Part shown: positions 6,470 to 14,698 of the stretch, one piece after another
Layout of the letters: the number at the start of each line of letters is the position of its first letter
How positions within the stretch are numbered: the first letter of the stretch is position 1
Assembly (NCBI GenBank): GCA_007121755.1
Contig: SKJZ01000158.1
Span: 1 to 18,446 of the forward strand
From: Halorhodospira sp.
GTDB taxonomy: Bacteria; Pseudomonadota; Gammaproteobacteria; Nitrococcales; Halorhodospiraceae
Length of the DNA: 18,446 nucleotides
Direction: 5' to 3'
The notes under the pieces: model-generated
What the model was told of the DNA's origin: nothing
Database searches by the model: none
Seen by the model: only the letters and a program-made list of their open reading frames with translations
Translations under genes and position numbers: made by a program

Positions 6470-6973
6470 TCAGAGCAAAGGCGCCAAGTCCGGATGGTGC
6501 TCTTCGAGGAATGCCGCCGCGCCGGGGGCGTCCGCCATCAGTTGAAAATCCCGGGCGTCGAAGCACGGCCCGCAGCAGCAGCCGGCCAGCGTGTAGGCGC
6601 CCGCGGGGCGGGCCGCTTGCCACCAGCCCGGCGGGACCACCACCAGGGAGCGGGCCTCTCCGTCCACCGGCCCCAGGTGGTGGCGGGTCACCGCCGTCAT
6701 CCCCGGGTCCATGACCAGCAGTTCCAGGACGCCCCCTTCGTGGTAGTGCCACGCCTCGGGGGAGGCCACCCGGTGCCAGCGGCTGACCTGCCCGCCGGCC
6801 AGGAGGTAGTAGATGGCGCTGAGGGCGCGCCGCTCGCCCCGCCCGTCCCACGGAGTGACGGCGTCCTCGGCGTGAAAGTGCTCACAATACCAGCCGCCTT
6901 CCACATGGCGGACCATGCCCAGGCGTTCGATGAGCACCTTGGCCCTGGGGTCGATCCCGTCCGCGATGTCCAT
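6470..6973 (-). CDS. DUF985 (Cupin_5) domain protein
   Basis: This 167-residue protein covers a complete Cupin_5/DUF985 domain of usual length. Typical segments are visible: EGGWYCEHFH, IYYLLAGGQVSRWHRV, EAWHYHEGG, VVPPGWWQAARP and GCCCGPCFDARDF. The fold is a small beta-barrel; members have been structurally characterised, but a general enzymatic role is not settled. It has no signal peptide. It is the first gene of the minus-strand cluster leading to the SNF2 helicase. A G-rich stretch lies a few bases upstream of the ATG at 6971-6973. A diverged copy of its last codons occurs at 1428-1499. Confidence 0.92.
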   Translation of the reverse strand: MDIADGIDPRAKVLIERLGMVRHVEGGWYCEHFHAEDAVTPWDGRGERRALSAIYYLLAGGQVSRWHRVASPEAWHYHEGGVLELLVMDPGMTAVTRHHLGPVDGEARSLVVVPPGWWQAARPAGAYTLAGCCCGPCFDARDFQLMADAPGAAAFLEEHHPDLAPLL

Positions 6974-7038
6974 AAAGCCCCCCGGCGGCGTGGTACCGCC
7001 TTGCTAATGTGCCGCCCTGATTTTACGGTATTAGGGCT

Positions 7039-7530
7039 ATGACACGTTTAAAAAGAGACGACGACCTGCAACGCCACGACGGTCCCGACCACTCCTCGCC
7101 CTATCCGGTGAGCCGCTTGGCGGCGCCCATCGATCTGGTGGACACCGCGCGGGAGATCCAAGCGGCGGGGCAGGCCGTGGGCAACCGCACCAACGCCAAG
7201 CTGTCCGTAATCGTTAAACAGATCCGCGCCCTCCAGGAAGAGGCGCGGGCGGTCCTGGAGGCCGACCGGCGGGACATGGATCTCCACCGCGCCCGCTGCA
7301 ATTTCCAGCGCCGCCCCGGCGTCATCTACCACCTCTACCGGCGGGAAGACGGCGAACTCTACTTCTCCATGCTCGCCCCGGAGGAGTGGCGGGACGGCCC
7401 GCCGCACGCCTTCCAAGGCTCCTACCGCCTGGAGGCCGACCTCTCCTGGACGCCGGTGGAAGAGTTGGGAGAGCCGGACGAGATCCGGGAGACGGTGCGC
7501 CAACTCATGGCCGATCATCCGAACCGCTGA
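7039..7530 (+). CDS. DUF2452 domain protein
   Basis: This 163-residue protein matches DUF2452 (PF10504) along most of its length. Visible family segments are PIDLVDTAREIQ, KLSVIVKQIRALQEEARAVL, HRARCNFQRRPG and YHLYRREDGELYFSMLAPEEW, ending with SYRLEADLSWTP. The middle is a probable coiled helix and there is no signal peptide. The function is unknown. The ATG at 7039 has AGGG close upstream. The 65-bp gap to the divergent cupin gene carries a possible -35/-10 pair (TTGCTA, then TACGGT 17 bp on), but it would leave almost no leader. The last 26 bp overlap the end of the convergent acyl-ligase gene. Confidence 0.9.
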   Translation: MTRLKRDDDLQRHDGPDHSSPYPVSRLAAPIDLVDTAREIQAAGQAVGNRTNAKLSVIVKQIRALQEEARAVLEADRRDMDLHRARCNFQRRPGVIYHLYRREDGELYFSMLAPEEWRDGPPHAFQGSYRLEADLSWTPVEELGEPDEIRETVRQLMADHPNR

Positions 7531-10195
7531 GCGCGGCCACGCGGCCGCGGAGACCGTCGGCGATACGCTCCTGAGCGTTCTCTCCACCGCCTTCCTCCAA
7601 CAGTGTGTCGGGCCGGACCGGCGGACCGAAGGTCACCGACAGCCGGCCCGGACTCGGCCACGAGCGGCCCGGCGGCATCGCCTCCGCCGTCCCCTCGATC
7701 CACACCGGCACCACCGGTACCGAATGGGCGCGCAGCAGCAGACCGACGCCGGGAAGGAAGCGCTGCAGGGTGCCGTCGCCGGAACGCTGACCCTCCGGAA
7801 ACCAGACCAGGCTGTCGCCACGCGCCAGCGCGGCGGCCCCGAGGGCGAGGCTGGAACGCGGGCCGGTATGCGGATCGACCGGCAATACCCGCGCGGCACG
7901 GCTGACCAGCCTTGCGGTGGCGCTGGTGAACATCATTCCGGTCCACCCCCCCCAGCAGACGCGTTCAAGCGCCGCGCCCGGCAGCGCGGCGGCGAGAGCC
8001 GGAGGGTCGAGGACGCTGCAGTGGTTGGGAGCGAAGAGCGCCTGTCCATCGGGCAGGTTCTCCCTGCCGTGGACCTCCAGCCGGAAGTAACTCGCCATGG
8101 CCGCGCGGTCGGCGGCCCACAGGATTGAGCCGACGGCCCGTTCGAACGGCCCCCGGCGCTCGAGCCAGCGCCGCTGTTCGTCCGCCAGAATCCGCTCCGG
8201 CTCACGCAATTGCTCCACCAAGTCGAGCCGCCCGCCCTTATTCTCTTCAGACTCGGCGGCCTCGCGCAGTAGATCGCGTACCGTCTCGATCCGTGCGATC
8301 GCATCCTCGTCGAGCGCCACCCCGCTCCGCTGCTGAAGCTCCAGCGTCAGGTTCAACCACGCCAGCGAGTCGACCCCCAGGTCGAGACGGAGATCGCTGT
8401 CGGGGGTCAGGCGGGCTTCCCGGAAGTGTTCTCCGAGGGCGTCCCATATGCGCCGTACGGCGGGGATCTGCAGCAGTTGCCGATCCTCCGCGGCCATCGC
8501 CTCCTCCGATATGGGCCCGCCGGGCGCCGAGCGCGCCTTGGCGCCCCCGTCCAACTCCGCGAACAACGCCCGCAACTGATGCCGGCGCATCTTGCCGAGC
8601 CGGGTCCGCGGCAAGGGATCCGGCGAGATACGGTAGTCGCCGACCCGGTGGTGGCTGGGCAGATTCCGGCACTGGAACGAGAGCGCCCGGCTGATCAGGC
8701 GCTCGACACTCTCCCTGTCAAGACCGCGAACGGCGCCTGGATCGGGATGGATGACCGCCGCCAAACGGTCGTTGTGCTCCAGCACCGCCACGTCCCGGAT
8801 CGCTTCCGCCTCGACCAGCGCCTTCTCCACCCGCTCCGGGTCGATATTCTCGCCCCCGGAGAGGACGATCATCTCCGAGGCACGGCCCTCCAGGTGGAGA
8901 TAGCCGTCGCCGTCCATCCAACCGAGATCGCCGGTGCGGAAGAGGCCGTCTTCGGTGAGGACGGCGGCGCTCTTCTCCGGCAGATTGCGGTAGCCGGAGA
9001 AGACGTTCGGCCCCTTCGCCATCACCTCCCCCGGCGCCTCCCGCCCGCCGCCGCCGTCGATCCGCAACTCGACCCCCGGCAGCGGCAATCCGGCGGCCTC
9101 CAACCGCAGACGGTCAGGCGGATTGAAGGTCAGGATCGGCGAGGTCTCGGTGAGGCCGTAGCCGGTGGCAACCTCCCACCCGAGCGCCCGCAGCCGCTCG
9201 CCCAGTTCGGGATCGAGGGCCGCGCCGCCGCAGACGACCATGCGCACCGAGGGGGCCATCCGGCTGTGCAGACCGCGAAAGAGCTTCGGCCCCAACCGCC
9301 AGCCGAGATGGAGACGGGCGGCGCGAGAGAGCGCCACCATCCCCTCGAACAGCCGCCGCGCCGCCGCGCCGCGCTCCGCGACCCGCCCTCGGATGGCGTC
9401 GTCGAGCGCGCGGTAGAGGCGCGGCACGCCGAGGATGACCGTCGCCTCGCCCTCCCGCAGCGCCCGGACGATCTGCGGGCCGAGCACCGAGTACGGCAGT
9501 ACGATGGCGCCGCCCAGAGCGAGCGGCGTCAACAGGCCCAATGAGAAGGGGTAGACGTGGTGGTACGGCAGGGGACAAAAGATGCGGTCGCTCTCGTACG
9601 CCAACCGCTGACCGAGAATAGCCGTCAAGTTGGAGGCGATGTTGCCGTGGGTCAGCGGCACCCCCTTGGGCGGCCCCGTCGTGCCGGAGGTATAGAACAG
9701 CGCGGCGGGGTCCGCGGGCGCGACCCGGGGCGTATCGCCGGAAGCGTCGGCCTGCCACGCCCGCCACCCGTCGGGATCGTCTTCGGCGCTGTCCAGCGCG
9801 ATCCGCCGCGGCGGATCGTCGAGCGGCAGCGCGTCGAGCCGCTCCGGCGCGTCGCCGGCGACGAAGATATGCCGCACCCCGCTGTCGGCGACCGCGTGTG
9901 CCAGCTCTTCCGCCGGCATCTGCGTATCGAACGGCGTCACCACCGCCCCGGCCTCGATGATCCCGAGACAGGCCGCTACCCATTCGGCGCTGTTCGGCGC
10001 CATCAGCCCCACCGGCTGCCCCGGCTCGACGCCCCCGGCGAGGAGGCCCGCCGCCAGCCGGCGGGCCTCCGAGGCCAACTCGGCGTGGCTCCACCGCAGC
10101 GCGTCACGCCGAGTCAACGCGGTCACCGCATTGCGGTCGCCGCCCCGCTCCAGCCCACGAAGCAAATCCTGCAGCGTCTCCAACTCATCGGCCAT
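7505..10195 (-). CDS. Acyl-CoA/ACP synthetase - acyl carrier protein - PlsC-type acyltransferase fusion
   Basis: This 896-residue fusion has three domains in order. First is an AMP-binding acyl-activating enzyme (about 1-560), with YTSGTTGPPKG (168-178), GYGLTETSP and TGDLGWMDGDGYLHLEGR. Second is an acyl carrier protein domain (about 570-650), with LGVDSLAWL and Ser610 as the likely phosphopantetheine site. Third is a 1-acylglycerol-3-phosphate acyltransferase-like domain (about 690-890), with NHCSVLD (722-728, NHx4D), FPEGQRS (about 799) and VPVVPVWIEG. The likely reaction is ATP-dependent activation of a fatty acid, loading on the built-in carrier, and transfer to a lysophospholipid-type acceptor. 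The parts resemble E. coli Aas but in the opposite order and with an internal carrier. No membrane-transporter domain is present. The ATG at 10193-10195 follows GAGGGGAG by 7 nt. An upstream frame to 10282 is less likely. Confidence 0.93.
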   Translation of the reverse strand: MADELETLQDLLRGLERGGDRNAVTALTRRDALRWSHAELASEARRLAAGLLAGGVEPGQPVGLMAPNSAEWVAACLGIIEAGAVVTPFDTQMPAEELAHAVADSGVRHIFVAGDAPERLDALPLDDPPRRIALDSAEDDPDGWRAWQADASGDTPRVAPADPAALFYTSGTTGPPKGVPLTHGNIASNLTAILGQRLAYESDRIFCPLPYHHVYPFSLGLLTPLALGGAIVLPYSVLGPQIVRALREGEATVILGVPRLYRALDDAIRGRVAERGAAARRLFEGMVALSRAARLHLGWRLGPKLFRGLHSRMAPSVRMVVCGGAALDPELGERLRALGWEVATGYGLTETSPILTFNPPDRLRLEAAGLPLPGVELRIDGGGGREAPGEVMAKGPNVFSGYRNLPEKSAAVLTEDGLFRTGDLGWMDGDGYLHLEGRASEMIVLSGGENIDPERVEKALVEAEAIRDVAVLEHNDRLAAVIHPDPGAVRGLDRESVERLISRALSFQCRNLPSHHRVGDYRISPDPLPRTRLGKMRRHQLRALFAELDGGAKARSAPGGPISEEAMAAEDRQLLQIPAVRRIWDALGEHFREARLTPDSDLRLDLGVDSLAWLNLTLELQQRSGVALDEDAIARIETVRDLLREAAESEENKGGRLDLVEQLREPERILADEQRRWLERRGPFERAVGSILWAADRAAMASYFRLEVHGRENLPDGQALFAPNHCSVLDPPALAAALPGAALERVCWGGWTGMMFTSATARLVSRAARVLPVDPHTGPRSSLALGAAALARGDSLVWFPEGQRSGDGTLQRFLPGVGLLLRAHSVPVVPVWIEGTAEAMPPGRSWPSPGRLSVTFGPPVRPDTLLEEGGGENAQERIADGLRGRVAALSGSDDRP
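7946..7953 (-). repeat. Eight-G homopolymer inside the acyltransferase domain
   Basis: The coding (minus) strand has eight consecutive G residues within the PlsC-like domain, encoding part of CWGGWTG. A slippage event here would truncate the acyltransferase but leave the ligase and carrier domains intact. It may simply reflect consecutive glycine and tryptophan codons in a GC-rich genome. Confidence 0.9.
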
Positions 10196-10326
10196 TACCG
10201 TACTCCCCTCGCCGCAGCCGCCGAACGGACATCTTATGGTATGGACCCGCCCCCCCTTATACGCAACCCCCAAACCCCGCACGGAACTGCTACCATGCCC
10301 GCCCTACTGGCAGCACCCCCGACGGT
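10196..10326. promoter_or_regulatory. Divergent intergenic region between the acyl-ligase fusion and the DUF3683 oxidoreductase
   Basis: This 131-bp gap must carry the promoters of both flanking genes. On the minus strand TATAAG (near 10258) is a fair -10 candidate, with TTCCGT 19 bp upstream as a poor -35. No convincing promoter was found for the plus-strand gene. A run of seven C residues is present near 10250. Confidence 0.3.
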
Positions 10327-13300
10327 ATGAGCGAAACCACCCGTATCCGCGAGATCCCGTACAACTACACCTCCTTCTCCGACCGTGAAATCGTGCTGCG
10401 ATTCCTCGGCGAGGAGATTTGGGATGTCTTGAACGAGTTGCGCGCCGAGCGCCGCACGGGCATCTCCGCCCGCATGCTGCTGGAGGTGCTGGGCGACCTC
10501 TGGGTGGTGACCCGCAATCCCTACATCCAGGACGATTTGATCGACAACCGCAAGCGGCTGCGCGCCCTCGTCGGCGCGATGGACCACCGCCTCGATCAGA
10601 TCGTCGCCCGCGCCGACGGCAACAAGAAGGCGCTGCGGCTCGCCGAGCGCGCGCGCGAGGCCGTGCGCCGGTTCGAGGAGCGGTTCGAACAGACCCGGCA
10701 GCGGCGCACCCGCATCCGGCGCCGCCTGGCCAAGCACACCCGCCGCGACAATATCGCCTTCGACGGCCTGGCCCGCGTCGCCCATGTAACCGACGCCACC
10801 GACTGGCGCGTCGAGCTGCCGTTCGTCGTCCTCACCCCGGACAGCGAGGCGGAGATGGCGGCGCTGGTCCGGACCTGTATCGAAGAGGGGTTGACCGTCA
10901 TTCCCCGCGGCGGGGGGACCGGATACACCGGCGGCGCGGTGCCGCTCGACGCCGACTCGGCGGTACTCAACACCGAGAAGCTGGAGGAGATCTCCGCGGT
11001 CGAATGGGTGACCCTGCCGGGCCACGACGCACCGGTGGCCACCATCCGCGCCGAGGCCGGCGCCGTCACCCGGCGCGTCTCCGAGGCGGCGGAGGCCGAC
11101 GGCCACGTCTTCGCCGTCGACCCTACTTCGCAAGACGCCTGCACCATCGGCGGCAATATCGCCATGAACGCCGGGGGCAAGAAGGCGGTCCTCTGGGGCA
11201 CCACTCTGGACAATCTGGCCTCGTGGCGCATGGTCACCCCGGAGGCGAAATGGATCGAGGTCGAGCGAATCGACCACAACCTGGGCAAGATCGACCGTCA
11301 GGAGACGGTCCGCTTCCGCGTCACCCGGTACCGGGCCGACGGCAGGACACCGGAAGGGGAGCCGGAGGAGTTGAGCTTTCCGGGCTCTACCTTCCGCAAG
11401 GTCGGTCTCGGTAAAGACGTCTCCGACAAGTTCCTCGGCGGCCTGCCCGGCGTTCAGAAGGAGGGCTGTGACGGGTTGATCACGTCGGCCCGCTTTATCG
11501 CCCACCGCATGCCGGAATACCAGCGCACCGTCGCGCTGGAGTTCTACGGCAACGATCTCCACCAAGCGGTTCCCGCCGTCGTGGAGATCCGCGACGATCT
11601 ACTGGCCGACGAGAAGGTCGCCCTGGCCGGCCTGGAACACCTCGACGAGCGCTACCTGCGCGCCGTGCGGTACAGCCCCAAGGCGAACCGGGGCGAACCC
11701 CCGAAGATGCTGCTGGTCGCCGACCTCGCCGGCGACGACCCTGACGCCGTGCAGGCCGCCGCCTCGCGCATGGTGCTGCTCGCCAACCGGCGCAACGGCG
11801 AGGGCTTTATCGCCGTCTCCGCCGAGGCGCGGCGCCGCTTCTGGGCCGAACGATCGCGCACTGCCGCCATCGCCGCCCACACCAACGCCTTCAAGATCAA
11901 TGAAGACGTGGTCATCCCCCTGGAGCGGCTGGCCGAATACACCGAGGGCGTGGAGCGGATCAACATCGAACACTCCATCGCCAACAAGCTGGCGATGGTC
12001 GACGAGATCGCCGCCTACCTCGAAGGCCCGCTCCCGGAACTGCGCCGGGTCAAAGATTTCGAGGAGAGCGAGGAGAACGAGCGCATCGTCGCCGACAAGC
12101 GGGCGGCGGCCATCGCGCACCTCGACGGCGTCCGCCGGCGGTGGCACGCCATCCTAGAAGCATTCGACACCCCGGCCGCAGAGCGCGACGACCTCCTCGA
12201 CACCGCAGCGCGGGAGGACCGGCGCGAGGGCGACCGGATCATCGATTTGCTGCTGCGGCGCAGCCTCCGTATCTCCTACCGCCGTGAGGTGGAACGGCCG
12301 ATCCGGGAGATCTTCGAAGGCCAAGATCTGGCCCCGGTCCCGGCCAAGGTCAACGAGATCCACGACCGGGTCCTGCGCGGCCGGCTCTTCGTCGCGCTGC
12401 ACATGCACGCCGGCGATGGCAACGTCCACACCAACATACCGGTGAACTCCAACGACTACGCCATGATGCGCGAAGCGGAAAGAATCGTGGACCGGATCAT
12501 GGCGCTGGCCGCCTCGCTCGACGGCGTCATCACCGGGGAGCACGGCGTCGGCCTGACCAAGATGCAGTACCTCGATCCGGAGCAGGTCCGGCGCTTCGAG
12601 GCGTACAACCGCCGGGTCGACCCCGAGGGGCGTTTCAACCGGGGCAAGCTGCTGCCGGGATCGGGGCTGGAGAACGCCTACACCCCGTCGCTGCGCCTGG
12701 TCGAGCAGGAGGCGATTATCCTCGAACAGAGCGAGCTCGGCGCGCTCAACCACGACATCAAAGACTGCCTGCGCTGCGGCAAGTGCAAGGCGGTCTGCAC
12801 CACCCACGTCCCACGCGCCAACCTACTCTACTCGCCGCGCAACAAGATCCTCGCCGCCGGGCTCATCATCGAGGCCTTCCTCTACGAGGAGCAAACCCGG
12901 CGCGGCCTCTCACTGCGCCACTTCGACGAGATGAACGACGTCGCCGACCACTGCACCGTCTGCCACCGCTGCCTGGCGCCGTGCCCGGTCGACATCGACT
13001 TCGGCGAAGTCACCATCCGCATGCGCCACATTTTGAAGGAGCGCGGCCGGCGCAAGCGCAAGCCGGCCACGGCCGCCTCCATGGCCTTTCTCAACGCCAC
13101 CGACCCGCGCCTCGTGCGCGCCATGCGCAAGGGGTTGGCCCAGTGGGGGTTCGCCGCCCAGAGCCTTGCCGTGACAGCGGCCCGGTGGTTGCGGATCGCC
13201 CCGATGAAGCGGCGACCGCCGAACACCACCGGCGGCTCCGGCGTTGCGGCACAAACGCTTCACTTCGTTCAAAAGCCGTTGCCGGGCCGCGTTCCGGCCC

Positions 13301-14175
13301 AGACCATGCGTGCCTACCTCGCCGCCGAGGAGCCGGACCACGTCGCCATCATCCGCGACCCCGAGCGGGTCGACGACAACTCCGAGGCAGTCTTCTACTT
13401 CCCCGGCTGCGGCTCGGAACGGCTCTTCAGCCAAGTAGGGCTCGCCACCCTCGCCATGCTCCACCACGCCGGCGCCCGTACCGTGCTGCCCCCCGGCTAC
13501 CTCTGCTGCGGCTATCCGCAAAAGGCCGGAGGCGATATCGAGAAGGGCCACGCGATCAGCACCGCCAACCGGGTGCTCTTCCACCGCATCGCCAACACCC
13601 TGAACTACCTCGACATCCAGACCGTGGTGGTCTCCTGCGGGACCTGCATGGACCAACTCATGCTCTACCGCTTCGAAGAGATCTTCCCCGGCTGCCGGCT
13701 GCTCGATATCCACGAGTACCTGCTGGAGAACGGCTACCGGCTGGAGGAGGAGCCCGGCAAACACTACCTCTACCACGAGCCGTGCCACACCCCGATGAAG
13801 AGCCACGACGGTGTCCACGTGGCCTCTCGCCTAATGGGCCAGGAGGTGGCGTTGTCGGACCGTTGCTGCGGCGAGGCCGGCACCTTCGCCGTCGCCCGCC
13901 CCGATATCGCCACCCAGGTCCGTTTCCGCAAGGAGGAGGAGATCCGGCGCAGCGTGGAGACCCTAACCGGCAAGCCGGAGGCTGGCGGCGGCGAGGTCCG
14001 CATGCTCACCTCGTGCCCCGCCTGCCTGCAGGGCCTCGCCCGCTACCGCACCGACACCGGGGTCGAAGCCGATTATATTGTCCTCGAGATGGCCCGGCGC
14101 CTGCTCGGCAGCGAGTGGCAGCAGGAGTTCGTGGATCGGGCGCGCCGCGGCGGCACGGAGAAGGTACTGCTCTAA
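10327..14175 (+). CDS. DUF3683 / FAD-linked oxidase / 4Fe-4S / CCG-domain fusion (D-lactate or glycolate dehydrogenase-like)
   Basis: This 1282-residue protein is a single-chain version of GlcD- and GlcF-like subunits. DUF3683 occupies about 1-125 (REIPYNYTSFSDREIV, ARMLLEVLGDLWVVTRNPY). The FAD-binding domain follows, with GGGTGYTGGAVPLD near 195. The FAD-oxidase C-terminal domain shows HMHAGDGNVHTN and GEHGVGLTKMQYL. Two [4Fe-4S] motifs follow: C814/C817/C820/C824 and C876/C879/C882/C886, each with a CxxCxxCxxxC pattern. Two cysteine-rich CCG domains follow, with YFPGCG, LCCGYP, EPCHTP, RCCGEAG and TSCPACL. It probably oxidises a 2-hydroxy acid and passes electrons to the quinone pool or a haem protein; the substrate cannot be read from sequence. 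Length and order match the known DUF3683 family in proteobacteria. The start is the ATG at 10327, with only weak upstream pairing to 16S rRNA. Confidence 0.94.
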   Translation: MSETTRIREIPYNYTSFSDREIVLRFLGEEIWDVLNELRAERRTGISARMLLEVLGDLWVVTRNPYIQDDLIDNRKRLRALVGAMDHRLDQIVARADGNKKALRLAERAREAVRRFEERFEQTRQRRTRIRRRLAKHTRRDNIAFDGLARVAHVTDATDWRVELPFVVLTPDSEAEMAALVRTCIEEGLTVIPRGGGTGYTGGAVPLDADSAVLNTEKLEEISAVEWVTLPGHDAPVATIRAEAGAVTRRVSEAAEADGHVFAVDPTSQDACTIGGNIAMNAGGKKAVLWGTTLDNLASWRMVTPEAKWIEVERIDHNLGKIDRQETVRFRVTRYRADGRTPEGEPEELSFPGSTFRKVGLGKDVSDKFLGGLPGVQKEGCDGLITSARFIAHRMPEYQRTVALEFYGNDLHQAVPAVVEIRDDLLADEKVALAGLEHLDERYLRAVRYSPKANRGEPPKMLLVADLAGDDPDAVQAAASRMVLLANRRNGEGFIAVSAEARRRFWAERSRTAAIAAHTNAFKINEDVVIPLERLAEYTEGVERINIEHSIANKLAMVDEIAAYLEGPLPELRRVKDFEESEENERIVADKRAAAIAHLDGVRRRWHAILEAFDTPAAERDDLLDTAAREDRREGDRIIDLLLRRSLRISYRREVERPIREIFEGQDLAPVPAKVNEIHDRVLRGRLFVALHMHAGDGNVHTNIPVNSNDYAMMREAERIVDRIMALAASLDGVITGEHGVGLTKMQYLDPEQVRRFEAYNRRVDPEGRFNRGKLLPGSGLENAYTPSLRLVEQEAIILEQSELGALNHDIKDCLRCGKCKAVCTTHVPRANLLYSPRNKILAAGLIIEAFLYEEQTRRGLSLRHFDEMNDVADHCTVCHRCLAPCPVDIDFGEVTIRMRHILKERGRRKRKPATAASMAFLNATDPRLVRAMRKGLAQWGFAAQSLAVTAARWLRIAPMKRRPPNTTGGSGVAAQTLHFVQKPLPGRVPAQTMRAYLAAEEPDHVAIIRDPERVDDNSEAVFYFPGCGSERLFSQVGLATLAMLHHAGARTVLPPGYLCCGYPQKAGGDIEKGHAISTANRVLFHRIANTLNYLDIQTVVVSCGTCMDQLMLYRFEEIFPGCRLLDIHEYLLENGYRLEEEPGKHYLYHEPCHTPMKSHDGVHVASRLMGQEVALSDRCCGEAGTFAVARPDIATQVRFRKEEEIRRSVETLTGKPEAGGGEVRMLTSCPACLQGLARYRTDTGVEADYIVLEMARRLLGSEWQQEFVDRARRGGTEKVLL

Positions 14176-14186
14176 CGGTCTAACGG
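14171..14186. repeat. Tandem 8-bp repeat carrying both convergent stop codons
   Basis: TCTAACGG occurs twice in tandem (14171-14178 and 14179-14186). Copy 1 contains the TAA of the oxidoreductase gene (plus strand). Copy 2 contains the TAG of the glycosylase gene (minus strand, 14180-14182). The two genes are only 4 bp apart, with no recognisable terminator hairpin between them. Confidence 0.85.
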
Positions 14187-14695
14187 GGCCACTCAGATCC
14201 CCCGGCCAGGACGGAGCACCACGCCTCCAGCTTCTGTTGAAACGTGTAGGTCGCGTTCGCCGGACTTGTCGATGGCATCCGATAATAGCGGACACCGTTA
14301 TGCCATACATGGCGTAAGTAGAGCGATTCTGCCGCCGCCCCGTTGAAGACGATGGATTCGATTTCGCGATGTTCCGCGAAAAAGGCAGCGAAGTCGTTCG
14401 GGACCAACGAAGTGCGGTCGATCGCCGAGTCGAGACTGCCCTCCCGCTTACAGTTCCGTAATACATCCCACAGGGCGATCCGGTGTTCGATCAGGCGGGC
14501 GGCGCGCTCCGTATACTCCAGATCGGGTGCGAAGCCCAGAACCGCGCCGACAATGGGCCAGAAGTGGTTTCGCGGATGGGCGTAGTAACGGCCGGCATCC
14601 AGGGAGGCACGCCCGGGCATGCTGCCGAGAATCAAGATCCGCGCATCGGCGGCGGATACCGGCGGGAAGCCGTGGAGAAGGTCGTGCCCGGCCAT
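14180..14695 (-). CDS. DNA-deoxyinosine (hypoxanthine-DNA) glycosylase, UDG superfamily
   Basis: This 171-residue protein resembles the hypoxanthine-DNA glycosylase family (UDG superfamily family 6, TIGR04274). It starts with ILILGSMPGRASLDAGRYYA, followed by HPRNHFWPIVGAVLG. The GSMPG motif corresponds to the first UDG active-site loop, and N43 in RNHFW aligns in my recollection with the catalytic Asn of the archaeal enzyme. MPSTSPANA (about 140-148) is the second loop. The enzyme would remove hypoxanthine, the product of adenine deamination, to start base-excision repair. It begins 3 bp after the stop of the hybrid kinase, so the two are almost certainly co-transcribed, although no functional link is obvious. 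It is complete and of usual length for the family. Confidence 0.9.
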   Translation of the reverse strand: MAGHDLLHGFPPVSAADARILILGSMPGRASLDAGRYYAHPRNHFWPIVGAVLGFAPDLEYTERAARLIEHRIALWDVLRNCKREGSLDSAIDRTSLVPNDFAAFFAEHREIESIVFNGAAAESLYLRHVWHNGVRYYRMPSTSPANATYTFQQKLEAWCSVLAGGSEWPR

Positions 14696-14698
14696 GGA

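Noticed and set aside
12783..14183. Overlapping 466-codon frame inside the oxidoreductase gene
   Set aside because: Arg/Pro/His-rich out-of-frame translation; the Fe-S and CCG motifs are all in the 10327-14175 frame.
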